This document shows, one piece after another, positions 7,457 to 15,420 of a DNA stretch of 23,484 bases (positions are counted from its first letter, which is position 1; each line of letters opens with the position of its first letter). Source of the stretch: Pseudorhodobacter antarcticus (GTDB lineage: Bacteria; Pseudomonadota; Alphaproteobacteria; Rhodobacterales; Rhodobacteraceae); contig CAMAQR010000056.1 in the NCBI GenBank assembly GCA_945860375.1, positions 1-23,484 of the forward strand. The letters are read 5' to 3'. The translations under genes were made by a program, and so were the position numbers. The notes beneath the pieces were generated by a model. That model did not search any database and was not told the DNA's origin. It was given only the letters and a program-made list of their open reading frames with translations.

Positions 7457-7770
7457 ATGATAGCAGACCTTCACGTTGTGCCCGCTCGACGCGGCCGCGC
7501 GGTGCGGCTGGCGAAGGGCCAGGCGATCCAGATCATCAATACGTATGGTCAGCAGGTTGTCGACACCTGGTGCTTCAATGCCGATGACATGTCGGAGTTC
7601 ATGTCGATGGAACACCTGCACGCCACGCTTCAAGGGGTATTCCCCGCTACGGGTGACGGGCTGACGACAAACCGGCGTCGACCCATCCTGATCCTAGAAG
7701 AAGACACCTCACCAGGCTGCCATGATACGGTCATCGCGGCCTGCGACGTGCACCGCTATGCGGGGATCAC
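7457..7770 (+). pseudogene. Truncated DUF1989 / urea carboxylase-associated family protein
   Basis: The ATG at 7457 follows an AGAGGA ribosome binding site. The first ~103 residues match the DUF1989 family (urea carboxylase-associated proteins, presumed metal-binding, usually found with urea, guanidine or amino-acid degradation genes). Motifs are PARRGRAVRLAKGQAIQIIN, VVDTWCF, EFMSMEHLHATL, TNRRRPILILEEDTSPGCHD and VIAACDVHRYAG. After about 7765 the similarity ends, although the frame stays open to 8209 by running through the antisense of minus-strand genes. The family is normally about 190-280 residues, so close to half is lost. The real coding content therefore ends at a rearrangement joint. 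Transcription from a surviving promoter would produce a fusion of no likely use. Confidence 0.75.
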
Positions 7771-7945
7771 GGGGCGGGCTGAAGCAATCCTGCGTCTCAG
7801 GTGTGACCTGCCGGATTTCGCGAGCGTTGAAGAAGTCTTCCGGCTTCCAGCTGGCCAGCGCGGGCAGAATGTGGGCCGGACAGCCGCCAAAGTGGACAAA
7901 GACATTCGCCCATTCCTCGGGGCCGATCTGGGCGCGTGTGCTCAT
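7709..7945 (-). pseudogene. Truncated gene of unknown family, last in the large operon
   Basis: The ATG at 7945 lies 10 bp after the small membrane protein's stop and is preceded by a GAGGGCG ribosome binding site. The first ~58 residues look like genuine protein (IGPEEWANVFVHFGGCPAHI, then LPALASW, KPEDFFNAREIRQVTPE). I do not recognise the family. From about 7771 onward the frame reads antisense to the DUF1989 fragment and stops at 7709. The gene is thus probably the 5' remnant of a larger downstream gene cut by the same joint. It marks the original operon as once extending further. Confidence 0.55.
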
Positions 7946-7955
7946 GATCGCGCCC

Positions 7956-8171
7956 TCAGATCAGCTGCAGTTCGAAGAGCACCGCGCTGGCAGCGGCCAG
8001 CGAAGGCCCCTGAACGGGCGCGCAATCTGCAAAGCACAGGATCGGTCGCACCTCCACCAGTCCCAGCCCCTGCGGCAACCACAACCCGCCCAGCAGAATG
8101 GCGAGAATGCCCAACAGCAAAAGCCACTTGTTGCGACGCCTGTGAATCCAAATCCGATTGCAGACTGCCAA
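7956..8171 (-). CDS. Small two-helix membrane protein
   Basis: The 71-residue product has a basic N-terminus (RIWIHRRRNK), a hydrophobic helix at about 15-35 (WLLLLGILAILLGGLWL), a short loop with two cysteines (CFADC, about 47-51) and a weaker second hydrophobic segment at the end. The start is taken as TTG at 8171, with AGGGCG eight bases upstream; an upstream GTG is closed at once by TAG. It follows the AhpD-like gene by 19 bp in the same operon. Such small proteins are usually annotated as hypothetical; I cannot assign a function. It could be an accessory membrane factor for the operon. Confidence 0.6.
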   Translation of the reverse strand: MAVCNRIWIHRRRNKWLLLLGILAILLGGLWLPQGLGLVEVRPILCFADCAPVQGPSLAAASAVLFELQLI

Positions 8172-8190
8172 GGCTGCGCCCTAGGCCACC

Positions 8191-8760
8191 TCACCGACCG
8201 AGATTGTAGAATTCGTCGTTGGGCCGCATGCTGGTGACATTGGCAAGTCGATTGGACATGCCAAAGAAGGCCGCGATGGCGGCGATGTCCCAGATATCCT
8301 CGTCGGAAAAGCCATGCCCTTTCAAAAGCGCGAAATCCGCATCGCCGACCTCTTGGGCGCGGGCCGAAACCTTCATCGCAAAGTCCAGCATGGCCATTTG
8401 GCGGGGGGTGAGATCGGCCTTGCGGTAGTTGATGGCGACCTGATCGGCGATCAGCGGGTTCTTGGCGCGGATCCGCAGAATGGCGCCGTGCGCCACGACG
8501 CAATACTGGCACTGGTTGGCGTTCGAGGTGGCCACCACAATCATCTCGCGCTCGGCCTTGGTGATGTCCCCTGGCTTTTCCATCAGCGCGTCGTGATAGG
8601 CAAAGAAGGCGCGGAATTCTTCGGGACGGTGGGCCAGCACCAGAAAGACATTGGGCACGAAGCCTGATTTTTCCTGCACGGCAAGGATGCGTTCCGAGAT
8701 GTCGGCAGGCATGTCCTTGATCTCGGGGACGGGAAAGCGGCTGATGGCGGGTGCGGTCAT
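8191..8760 (-). CDS. Carboxymuconolactone decarboxylase / AhpD-like peroxidase-related protein
   Basis: The 189-residue product is of the AhpD-like superfamily. These small all-helical proteins either act as thiol peroxidase reductants or catalyse decarboxylation. The redox motif CxxCxxxH is present as CQYCVVAHG (Cys84, Cys87, His91), favouring the peroxidase-related subgroup. The N-terminal EKSGFVPNVFLVLAHRPE and C-terminal DIAAIAAFFGMSNRLANV stretches are typical of that subgroup. The ATG at 8760 has AGGAG upstream; longer in-frame readings are in the CoA-transferase gene and are rejected. It follows the CaiB-like gene by 17 bp. Its role here is unclear: protection against a reactive aldehyde or thio compound is one guess. 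Confidence 0.85.
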   Translation of the reverse strand: MTAPAISRFPVPEIKDMPADISERILAVQEKSGFVPNVFLVLAHRPEEFRAFFAYHDALMEKPGDITKAEREMIVVATSNANQCQYCVVAHGAILRIRAKNPLIADQVAINYRKADLTPRQMAMLDFAMKVSARAQEVGDADFALLKGHGFSDEDIWDIAAIAAFFGMSNRLANVTSMRPNDEFYNLGR

Positions 8761-8777
8761 TTGAATCTCCTGGTGGG

Positions 8778-9956
8778 TCATTTGCCGGGCAGGACGGCGG
8801 CATAATCGGTGGGGTCGATGCCGCGTTCCTGCAGGATCTCGGCGGTGTCTTGGGAAAAGGCGGGCGGTTTGCGGCGGTAGGTGGCAGGGGTGCGCGACAG
8901 TTTGATCGGGCTGCCAGTGCTGCGATAATCGCCGATGTCGACGACCATCTCGCGGTGCAGCGTATGGGGGTCGGTGGCCGCCTGATGGATGTTGCGCACC
9001 TCGCCGCAGGGCACGCCGGCCTCGATCAACGCCTTGGCGATGGCGGCGCAGGGATGGGCAGCAAGGGCAGTTTCCAGTTCGATCTTCAGCGCGTCGCGGT
9101 TCTGGTTTCGGTTGCCGTTGGTGGCAAAGCGGGGATCCTGCGGCAAGTCTTCGCGGCCGATCAGGCGGCACAGCGTTTCAAACTGGCGGTTGTTGCCGAC
9201 GGCCAGAAAGATCGGGTCAGTCGCAGTCTGGAACGTGTCATAGGGGTAGATGTTGGGATGGGCGTTGCCCGAAGGGCCGGGAACCTTGCCCGAAAGGTAG
9301 TAGTTGGGCAGGTGCGGATGCAGCAGCGAAAAGCCCACATCGTAAAGCGCCACCTCGACGAACTGGCCTTTGCCGCTGCGGGTCCGCTCGTTCAGCGCCA
9401 TCAGGATGCCGATGACGGCGTTCAGCCCGGTCACCATATCCACCACCGGCAGGCCAACGCGCAGAGGGGTGCCCCCCGCCTCGCCGTTCACGCTCATGAT
9501 GCCGCAGGTCGCCTGAATGGCCGCGTCATAGCCCGGCAGCCCGCCATAGGGCCCGTCGCTGCCAAAGCCCGTCACGCGGGCATGGATCAGCCGGGGAAAG
9601 CGGTCCTGCAAGGCCGCGTTCGACAGGCCCCAGCGTTCCAACGTGCCCGCTTTGAAATTCTCGATGAAGACATCGGCGTCTTTCAGGAGGCGCAACAGCA
9701 GCTCCAGCCCGGCGGGTTGCGACATGTCCAGCGCCATGCCCCGCTTGTTGCGGTTCAGGCCCAGGAAATAACTGGCTGTGTCGTCCAGAAAGGGCGGGCC
9801 CCAACCGCGCGTCTCGTCGCCTTGGGGCGGTTCGACCTTGATCACATCGGCACCGTGGTCGGCCAGGATCTGGCCGGCATAGGGCCCACCCAGCACGCGG
9901 CTGGCATCAATGACCTTCAGTGAGGCCAGCGAGCCGGGGGAAAGCGTGTGGGTCAT
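8778..9956 (-). CDS. CaiB/BaiF-type (class III) CoA-transferase
   Basis: The 392-residue product is a class III CoA-transferase, which moves CoA between carboxylic acids through an aspartyl-CoA intermediate. Hallmarks are LKVIDASRVLGGPYAGQILADHGADVIKVEPP (13-44), GDETRGWGPPF, a FIENFKAGTLERWGL stretch, and GYDAAIQATCG with the catalytic Asp at about 144. The family-typical VALYDVGF and the C-terminal GVPCGEVRNI are also present, and length fits. The ATG overlaps the stop of the upstream beta subunit in an ATGA. Acid substrate unknown. In this operon an acid derived from the C2 product of nucleoside cleavage, such as a methylthio-acid, would be a logical candidate, but that is inference. Confidence 0.9.
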   Translation of the reverse strand: MTHTLSPGSLASLKVIDASRVLGGPYAGQILADHGADVIKVEPPQGDETRGWGPPFLDDTASYFLGLNRNKRGMALDMSQPAGLELLLRLLKDADVFIENFKAGTLERWGLSNAALQDRFPRLIHARVTGFGSDGPYGGLPGYDAAIQATCGIMSVNGEAGGTPLRVGLPVVDMVTGLNAVIGILMALNERTRSGKGQFVEVALYDVGFSLLHPHLPNYYLSGKVPGPSGNAHPNIYPYDTFQTATDPIFLAVGNNRQFETLCRLIGREDLPQDPRFATNGNRNQNRDALKIELETALAAHPCAAIAKALIEAGVPCGEVRNIHQAATDPHTLHREMVVDIGDYRSTGSPIKLSRTPATYRRKPPAFSQDTAEILQERGIDPTDYAAVLPGK

Positions 9957-10708
9957 GCGTCCTCGCTGGTTTCGCGCTGCAACTGGGCGGCAAAGTCGGG
10001 ATAGGTCTCAGAAAGCTCGTCCAGCACACGTCCGCGCAACAGGGCAAGGGTGGCGGCATCTGGGGGTGGCGTCGCAGCGGGTGCCGCATCATGGGCAAAG
10101 GCAAAGCCGGTGGCATCGGTGATCTCGGTCAGGTCATGGCCGGGGTGGATGCTGCGCAGGCGGAAACCGGGGCGGCTGGCATCGAAGTCGAATAGGCCAA
10201 GCCCGGTCAGCAGGGCATGCGGGCCACCGCTGCGATAGACGCCTTCCGGGCTGGTGCCGGGGGCCGAGACGAAATCCACCTTGTCGACAAAGATGCGCGG
10301 CGTGTGGTCTTCGCGAAACAGGATCACGCGAGGCACCACGAAGTACAGATAGGCCGCCCCGAAAGAGCCGGGCCAGCGCACCTTGGTCTGCGGATAGTCA
10401 CCCACCCCCACAAGGTTCACATTCCCCTGTCCGTCGATTTGCCCGCCGCTGAGGAAAAAGGCGTCGATCCGGCCCTGACCGGCGCAATCGAACAGTTCGA
10501 CCGAGCCATTGGTGAAGAAATTGTGTTTCACCGAACCCAGGATCGAGATGCGAACGCGCGGCGCACCAGCGGCTTCTTTCATGGCCCGCAGCAGCATGGC
10601 GCCAGCGGCGGGGATGGGAGAGGAGGCACCCACGGCGACATGGTGCACGCCGTCCAGCAAGCGCGCGATGGTGGTGATCAGCGTTTCGCGTGGGGTGGCG
10701 GGTTTCAT
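9953..10708 (-). CDS. CoA-transferase-family beta subunit (GctB/IpdB-like)
   Basis: The 251-residue product matches beta subunits of the glutaconate CoA-transferase / IpdAB group: VAVGASSPIPAAGAMLL (24-40), ELFDCAGQGRID, FFLSGGQIDGQGNVNLVGVGDY, RWPGSFGA and HTPRIFVDKVDFVSAPG. It partners the alpha subunit encoded just upstream (ATGA overlap). In glutaconate CoA-transferase the catalytic Glu54 lies in an IIVESG-like segment. The corresponding place here reads ISILGS (Leu57), so the nucleophile appears to be missing, as in IpdAB-type ring-opening hydrolases. The pair may therefore catalyse hydrolysis or C-C cleavage of a CoA ester rather than CoA transfer. The alignment was made from memory. 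Confidence 0.85.
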   Translation of the reverse strand: MKPATPRETLITTIARLLDGVHHVAVGASSPIPAAGAMLLRAMKEAAGAPRVRISILGSVKHNFFTNGSVELFDCAGQGRIDAFFLSGGQIDGQGNVNLVGVGDYPQTKVRWPGSFGAAYLYFVVPRVILFREDHTPRIFVDKVDFVSAPGTSPEGVYRSGGPHALLTGLGLFDFDASRPGFRLRSIHPGHDLTEITDATGFAFAHDAAPAATPPPDAATLALLRGRVLDELSETYPDFAAQLQRETSEDA

Positions 10709-11517
10709 GGTGCTGCGGCCCCCGTTTCGGCCAGATAGGCGGCAAAGCCTGCGTCGGTCTTCGCGGACCCGGCATAGCGTAAAAGTTCGCCCGTATCAGC
10801 GGGATATTCCCCCCAAAGCCCATAGGGCCAGGCCCCTTTCGGCGCGATTCCGATCGCATCGACGTATAGCGCGGGCAGGGTTCCGGCGGCCATGATTTCG
10901 GTCTCGAACAGATCGCCATCGATCACCCGCTCGACCGTAACAATGGTGCGGCGCGCGGCATAGGCCATGGTGGCCAACTCGCGCCGCCGCCCGATCCAGA
11001 CATTGCCGGCGCGGTCGGCCATCGCGGCATGGAAAATCGCGACATCGGGCTGGATCGCGGGCACCAGCACGACCGGATCGCCGCCTGGGCCAAACGGGTT
11101 GTCGATGACGCACCAGTCGGGGCGGTGGCGCAGCACATCGGTGCCGATCAACCCGCGCATGGCGCTGAAGGGCGCGCCCTTTTGCGCGGCGGTCAGCCCG
11201 GCATGGATCGCCGGGCAGGTCGAGTCCCTCAGGATAATGCTACCGTCCCTGACCGCCCGGTTGAAACAGGGCGCGCCGCCCGCCTCTCCCAATGTCATCG
11301 CGCTGGTCTCGACCGAGCGGACCAGCCCTGCGCCGATCAGCATGTCGGCCTGCAAGCCGCCGGTAGGCACGCAAACCAGATCAAGATCCCCTGCCCCGCG
11401 CGCAATCAGCGCATGGGTCATCGCCATCGACACGCCCGCGTAGTCGACCGGCAAGGCAATCTGCATCCCGGGTTCGATGAGACGGGCAAGGCTGGGAATG
11501 TCGGTTGTGGCGGGCAC
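10705..11517 (-). CDS. CoA-transferase-family alpha subunit (GctA/IpdA-like)
   Basis: The 270-residue alpha subunit of a two-subunit CoA-transferase-superfamily enzyme. Recognisable parts are LARLIEPGMQIALPVDYAGV, then DLDLVCVPTGGLQADMLIGAG (about 44-64), a FSAMRGLIGTDVLRHRPD stretch (about 117-134), VVLVPAIQPDVAIFHAAMADRAGNVWI (about 148-174) and RRTIVTVERVID. The GTG start at 11517 is supported by AGGAG ten bases upstream. The gene follows the amidohydrolase by 28 bp and overlaps the beta subunit by four. The substrate is unknown; see the beta subunit for the doubt about true CoA-transferase activity. Confidence 0.85.
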   Translation of the reverse strand: MPATTDIPSLARLIEPGMQIALPVDYAGVSMAMTHALIARGAGDLDLVCVPTGGLQADMLIGAGLVRSVETSAMTLGEAGGAPCFNRAVRDGSIILRDSTCPAIHAGLTAAQKGAPFSAMRGLIGTDVLRHRPDWCVIDNPFGPGGDPVVLVPAIQPDVAIFHAAMADRAGNVWIGRRRELATMAYAARRTIVTVERVIDGDLFETEIMAAGTLPALYVDAIGIAPKGAWPYGLWGEYPADTGELLRYAGSAKTDAGFAAYLAETGAAAP

Positions 11518-11545
11518 CCTTGGCTCCTTTCGCGGCGGGCAGGGT

Positions 11546-12880
11546 TCAGTGGGCGTGGCGGCAGGTGAACAAGGGCCGGGCGCGGTCGGCGATCTTGCGG
11601 ACGTCGTGTTTCACCCGCTCTTCGTCGATGGTGCGGACTTCCCGGTCCTCCATTACCAGACGGCCATGGATCATGGTGTGGCGCACATCGGCGGGCGATG
11701 CGGCATAGACCAGATGTGAGTAGATGTCATAGCAAGGCGTCAAATTGGCCGAGCTGAAGTCGATCACGGCAAGATCGGCCAGCTTGCCGACCTCCAGCGA
11801 TCCGATCTTGTCTGACAGGCCAAAGGCACGGGCGCCATTCACCGTCATCATGGCAAAAACCTCGGGCGCGGGCAGCACGAAAGGATCGCCAGTAACGCCC
11901 TTTTGCACCAACGCGGCCAGTTGCGCCTCGTGGAAGAAGTTCAGATCGTTGTTGGAGGCCGGACCATCGGTACCGATGGCCACGTTTACCCCGGCCCGGG
12001 TCATGTCCACCAGCCGGCTGATGCCCGAGGACAACTTCATGTTCGATGTCGGGCAATGCGAAACCGAGGTGCCGGTTTCCGCCAGCCGGGCGATCTCGGC
12101 ATCGGTCAGATGCACGCAATGCGCCAACAGGGTTTTGGGCCCCAAAAGGCCGCAATCGTCCAGAACCTCGATCGGGCTTTTGCCATATTGCGCGCTGACC
12201 TGCGCCAGTTCGCCCTTAGATTCCGCCGCATGGGTGATGAAGCCGATGCCGAAATCATGGGCGATGCGACGGACATCCTCCAGCATCGCGCGGTCGGTCG
12301 TATAGACGGAATGCGCCTGCACGCACAGATGCAGCAGGGGCTGGTTGGCATGGCGGTGCAGATAGTCATGCGCCTCTTGCAGATCGAACTGGCGGCGGTC
12401 CTCGAAACCGGGGATCGCGGCGAATACCGGGCCGTTGACGGTGCGAAAGCCCGCCTGCACCACAGCCTCGACCGAACCATCGAACTGCCAGTACATGTCG
12501 GTGGCACAGGTGGTGCCCGAGCGGATCATCTCGATCATCGCCAGATCGGCCCCAGCAATCACGGTGTCGGGGGCCACGATCTCGGCTTCGACCTTCCAGA
12601 TCTTTTCCAGCCAACCTTCCAGATTGTCGTCATCGGCAAAGCCGCGGAAAAGGGTCATCGCCCAATGGCCATGGGTGTTGACCAGACCCGGCGTGATCAC
12701 CATGCCGCTGACATTCAGGGTCTTTTTGGCGGTGAAAACCGGCATTTCGGCCTGTGGTCCCAACCAATGGATCGTCTCGCCCCTGACCGCCAGCGCGCCA
12801 TTCTCGATGATGCGCCGCCCGGCATCCATCGTGACAATGGTTGCGCCAAGCAGCAGGCAGTCTACTTCGATGGGGGTCAT
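11546..12880 (-). CDS. Amidohydrolase, MTA/SAH (5'-modified adenosine) deaminase type
   Basis: The 444-residue product is a metal-dependent hydrolase of the amidohydrolase superfamily, in the subgroup of 5-methylthioadenosine/S-adenosylhomocysteine deaminases and related chlorohydrolases. Metal and catalytic residues are visible: HGH at 70-72 in GLVNTHGHWAMTLFRG, His190 (VQAHSVYT), ITHAAE with His217 and Glu220, AHCVH at 254-257, HCPTSNMKL, and Asp305 in IGTDGPASNN. The expected reaction is deamination of MTA, 5'-deoxyadenosine or SAH to the inosine form. That suits the 6-oxopurine-type phosphorylases in the same locus. Preceded by a hairpin at 12907-12933 that may tune its expression. Other members act on guanine or triazines, so the substrate is not proven. 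Confidence 0.85.
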   Translation of the reverse strand: MTPIEVDCLLLGATIVTMDAGRRIIENGALAVRGETIHWLGPQAEMPVFTAKKTLNVSGMVITPGLVNTHGHWAMTLFRGFADDDNLEGWLEKIWKVEAEIVAPDTVIAGADLAMIEMIRSGTTCATDMYWQFDGSVEAVVQAGFRTVNGPVFAAIPGFEDRRQFDLQEAHDYLHRHANQPLLHLCVQAHSVYTTDRAMLEDVRRIAHDFGIGFITHAAESKGELAQVSAQYGKSPIEVLDDCGLLGPKTLLAHCVHLTDAEIARLAETGTSVSHCPTSNMKLSSGISRLVDMTRAGVNVAIGTDGPASNNDLNFFHEAQLAALVQKGVTGDPFVLPAPEVFAMMTVNGARAFGLSDKIGSLEVGKLADLAVIDFSSANLTPCYDIYSHLVYAASPADVRHTMIHGRLVMEDREVRTIDEERVKHDVRKIADRARPLFTCRHAH

Positions 12881-12906
12881 TTCATGGCTTTCCGCTGTTG
12901 AAGAAA

Positions 12907-12933
12907 TTCGGCGCTGTCACAGGCAGCGCCGAA
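12907..12933 (-). terminator. Intra-operon hairpin, possible attenuator
   Basis: TTCGGCGCTG (12907-12916) and CAGCGCCGAA (12924-12933) form a perfect 10 bp GC-rich stem with a seven-base loop. On the transcribed minus strand it is followed by TTTCTTC, a weak U-tract. It lies in the 74 bp gap between the ECF S-component stop and the amidohydrolase start. It could act as a partial terminator or mRNA-stabilising end, giving more transporter than downstream enzyme. Confidence 0.6.
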
Positions 12934-12954
12934 CCGGCTGTTAAGGTCGTGGCC

Positions 12955-13788
12955 TTACTCGGCCTCATCCGTAAACTGCTCGCGTCCCGAAAGCATCAGG
13001 CCCGCAATCACCAGAAGCGCCAGGAAGGGGATCATGACCACGAACAGCGTCCAGTTGCCCTGTTCGCCATCGAAGCCATAGATCGTCTGGCCAGCCGCCC
13101 CAAGGGCGACCATCGTGCCAAAGACCAGCCCGCCAAGGGCGCCGACGATCATCAGGATTGATCCAAGCGACTTGGCCTTGCCGGGGGCCACGTCTTCGAC
13201 GCTCATGATGTCGGTCCACAGAAGGCCCCAGCGTTTGACCCGCGGGTAAAGCAGCGACAGCAGGATCGGGCCGACCACGCAAACGGCGGCAAAGTTGTTC
13301 ACCGTTATGGTGATCGACAGGAAGGCAAAGGGCACCATACCAATCGAATCCGCATACCAGGCGATGATGATCGCGCAGGCCGCAGACCCGGTCAGGGCCA
13401 CGATTTCAAAGGCGATGAGCTTGCGCAAGTTGTTGGTCATTGGCGAGATGTCATTCTTGGGCACAAGGCCGAAGGTAGCCCCCCACATCTTGTAGGGCAC
13501 AAAGGCCAGAAAGAAATTGCCGATGGCGCCAAGGATCGAGCCCTGGTCCAGGGTGCCGCCAAAGATGTCGCCGACGGTGTTGCCGATGGCGGCACCCCAG
13601 GCACCGGCAGGGCCGAACAACAGCCCAAAAACCGGCGGAAAGACGTTTGCCGGGCGCACTTCGGTCACCCCCGGAACGATGGGAATCCCGCCCTTGAAGA
13701 CGATAAGGAACGCGCCGTAAATCGCCGCCGTCAAGGCCACCAGGATGATCATCCGGGTGTCCTTCCACATGGTGAATATTTCTCTCAT
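12955..13788 (-). CDS. ECF transporter S component (substrate-specific membrane subunit)
   Basis: The 277-residue integral membrane protein has about six hydrophobic segments: the N-terminal MIILVALTAAIYGAFLIVF, a FPPVFGLLFGPAGAWGAAIGNTVGDI stretch, AFEIVALTGSAACAIIIAWYA, VCVVGPILLSLLY, and two near the C-terminus. The VTEVRPANVFPP and GPAGAWGAAIGNTVGDIFGG blocks are typical of ECF S components. Start is ATG at 13788 with GGGAGAG upstream; a longer frame from 14001 begins inside the phosphorylase gene. Its T and A partners are encoded in the same operon, so this looks like a dedicated (group I) ECF system. By context the substrate is a 5'-modified nucleoside such as MTA or 5'-deoxyadenosine (inference). 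Confidence 0.8.
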   Translation of the reverse strand: MREIFTMWKDTRMIILVALTAAIYGAFLIVFKGGIPIVPGVTEVRPANVFPPVFGLLFGPAGAWGAAIGNTVGDIFGGTLDQGSILGAIGNFFLAFVPYKMWGATFGLVPKNDISPMTNNLRKLIAFEIVALTGSAACAIIIAWYADSIGMVPFAFLSITITVNNFAAVCVVGPILLSLLYPRVKRWGLLWTDIMSVEDVAPGKAKSLGSILMIVGALGGLVFGTMVALGAAGQTIYGFDGEQGNWTLFVVMIPFLALLVIAGLMLSGREQFTDEAE

Positions 13789-13841
13789 TCTTTCTCTCCC
13801 TCGTTTGTTGGTTTGAACTGTTGTTTTTGTTTTTGCCCGCC

Positions 13842-14618
13842 TCAGTCCTTGGCGGGGTGCATCACCATCACCGCATCGGCGCAGCGGCAGTCGGGTTCGG
13901 CCATCTCGCGCAGCGCATCGACCAGAAACCGTGCAAGGTTCTGCCGCGTCTCGACCATGTCTTCTTCGTGCAACTCCAGCACGTCCATGATCCCCGAACA
14001 CCAGTTGACCGAATAGGCGACGGCGGCGAAGTGCATGCCCGCCTCGCGCGCCAGAACGATCTCGGGGACGCCCGTCATGCCGACGACATCGCCGCCCAGC
14101 CGGTCATACATGCGGATCTCGGCCGGGGTTTCAAACCGCGGGCCGTTGGTGGCCACATAGACCGCGTCCGGCTTGATCGCCAGACCGCGGGCATGGGCCA
14201 GTTCCAGGATCTTGCGCCCCATGGCCGGGCAATAGGGCGCGTCCATCGCGGTATGGGCCAGACCGCTGTCACCGCCCTCAAAGAAGGTCAGCGGCCGGCC
14301 CGAGGTGAAGTTCATGAAATCGGTCAGAAGCGCCATTTCGGTCGGCCGCACCCGACGGTTGGCCGAGCCAACGGCATAGGTTGCGGCCACACGTTTCACG
14401 CCCAGCATCTGCAGGGCCTTGATATTGGCGCGGTAGTTGATGTTGTGCGGCGGGGTGCTGTGGTCCAGCCCGTGGCGGGCCAGAAAGACCAGTTCAAACC
14501 CGTCCACTGTGCCGATGTTGACCTTGGCTTGACCATAGGGCGTGTCGATGACCCGTTCCTGAAAACTCATGCCGGGAATGTCGTAGATCCCGGTTCCGGC
14601 GATGATGGCGCTATGCAT
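13842..14618 (-). CDS. MTA/MTI phosphorylase-type purine nucleoside phosphorylase (copy 1)
   Basis: The 258-residue product belongs to the trimeric PNP/MTAP family, which phosphorolyses a 5'-modified nucleoside to free base and (5-substituted) ribose-1-phosphate. Seen are AGTGIYDIPG (7-16), RHG at 48-50, PPHNINYRANIKAL (56-69), TYAVGSANRRVRPTE, GPRFETPAEI (159-168) and GMTGVPEIVLAREAGM. At the base-recognition site, where human MTAP has TDYD and human PNP has TNKV, this protein reads SVNWC (Asn205). Asparagine points to 6-oxopurines such as methylthioinosine, matching the deaminase encoded next in the operon. Placed between ecfT and the ECF S gene. A second, differently spelled phosphorylase is at 21459-22205. 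Confidence 0.9.
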   Translation of the reverse strand: MHSAIIAGTGIYDIPGMSFQERVIDTPYGQAKVNIGTVDGFELVFLARHGLDHSTPPHNINYRANIKALQMLGVKRVAATYAVGSANRRVRPTEMALLTDFMNFTSGRPLTFFEGGDSGLAHTAMDAPYCPAMGRKILELAHARGLAIKPDAVYVATNGPRFETPAEIRMYDRLGGDVVGMTGVPEIVLAREAGMHFAAVAYSVNWCSGIMDVLELHEEDMVETRQNLARFLVDALREMAEPDCRCADAVMVMHPAKD

Positions 14619-14637
14619 GTTTTTCCCTTCCGGATTT

Positions 14638-15420
14638 TCAAAACCGTGTCAGTCCGGGTATCTGGCCAATGCCCTGAAGGCGCAGCACGATCGACCCCGC
14701 GACGAACACAAGGGCAAAGCCCAGAACCAGATAATCGGCCCGTTTGAACTGCATCTGCAGGTAGTAGCTGCGCTTGTCCCGCGCGCCGAAACCCTTGGAT
14801 TCCAACGCCATGGCAAAAGTGTTGGTGTTGCGGATGGTCGAGATGAAGACCGGCACCAGAAGCGGCAGGAACCGGCGCAACCGCTCCAGCGGGTTCTTCA
14901 CGTGCAGATCCAAGCCCCGGCTGCGCTGCGCCTGACTGATGGTGATGATACTGGACCCGATGGTCGGCAACAGCCGCAACGCCGTCGACAGCGCAAATCC
15001 CACCCGGTAGGGCAGGCCGATCTTGATCAGACCCAGCACCAGTTCTTCGTTGCGGGTGGTGCTGATCAGGACCATGCCGCTGCTGATCACCAGCACGATC
15101 AGCAAGGTGCGGTTAACGGCGAACAGAAAGGATTCCACCTCGAATTTCCACCAAAGGGGCGTCACGCCGCTGGAAAAGAAATTCCACAGGATCATGCTGG
15201 ACAGCGACATCATGATCAGGATGAAACGAATGCGGCGCAGGTTGCGAAACGCGCCTGCGATGTAAAGTTGCAATAGCGACAGGCAGGTGATCGGGATCAG
15301 CCAGACCGGATGTTCAAACATCAGGATGGCCACGACGGTCAGAAAGGCCAGCGCCATCTTGGTGCGGGCATCCAGCCGGTGCATGAAGGAATTGTTGTCG
15401 ATATAGAAGTCGCCGCTCAT
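14638..15420 (-). CDS. ecfT: ECF transporter T component (EcfT)
   Basis: The 260-residue membrane protein is the scaffold that links the ATPases to the S component. The N-terminus has the usual FMHRLDARTKMALAFLTVVAILM block. The two coupling-helix motifs are present as SQAQRSRGLD and ALESKGFGARDKRS, variants of the Ala-Arg-Gly signatures that dock into the ATPase grooves. Four or five hydrophobic segments are visible. Its ATG overlaps the stop of the ATPase gene (ATGA), so the two should be translated in step. The phosphorylase starts 19 bp after its stop. Assignment to the ECF family is secure; substrate choice rests with the S component. Confidence 0.9.
   Translation of the reverse strand: MSGDFYIDNNSFMHRLDARTKMALAFLTVVAILMFEHPVWLIPITCLSLLQLYIAGAFRNLRRIRFILIMMSLSSMILWNFFSSGVTPLWWKFEVESFLFAVNRTLLIVLVISSGMVLISTTRNEELVLGLIKIGLPYRVGFALSTALRLLPTIGSSIITISQAQRSRGLDLHVKNPLERLRRFLPLLVPVFISTIRNTNTFAMALESKGFGARDKRSYYLQMQFKRADYLVLGFALVFVAGSIVLRLQGIGQIPGLTRF

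Noticed and set aside
6977..8209. 410-codon plus-strand frame
   Set aside because: Only the middle part from 7457 to about 7765 has real protein character (DUF1989). The rest is repeat-patch sequence upstream and antisense of minus-strand genes downstream.
8751..9923. 390-codon plus-strand frame opposite the CaiB-type gene
   Set aside because: It is the antisense shadow of a clearly recognisable CoA-transferase; high GC keeps such frames open.
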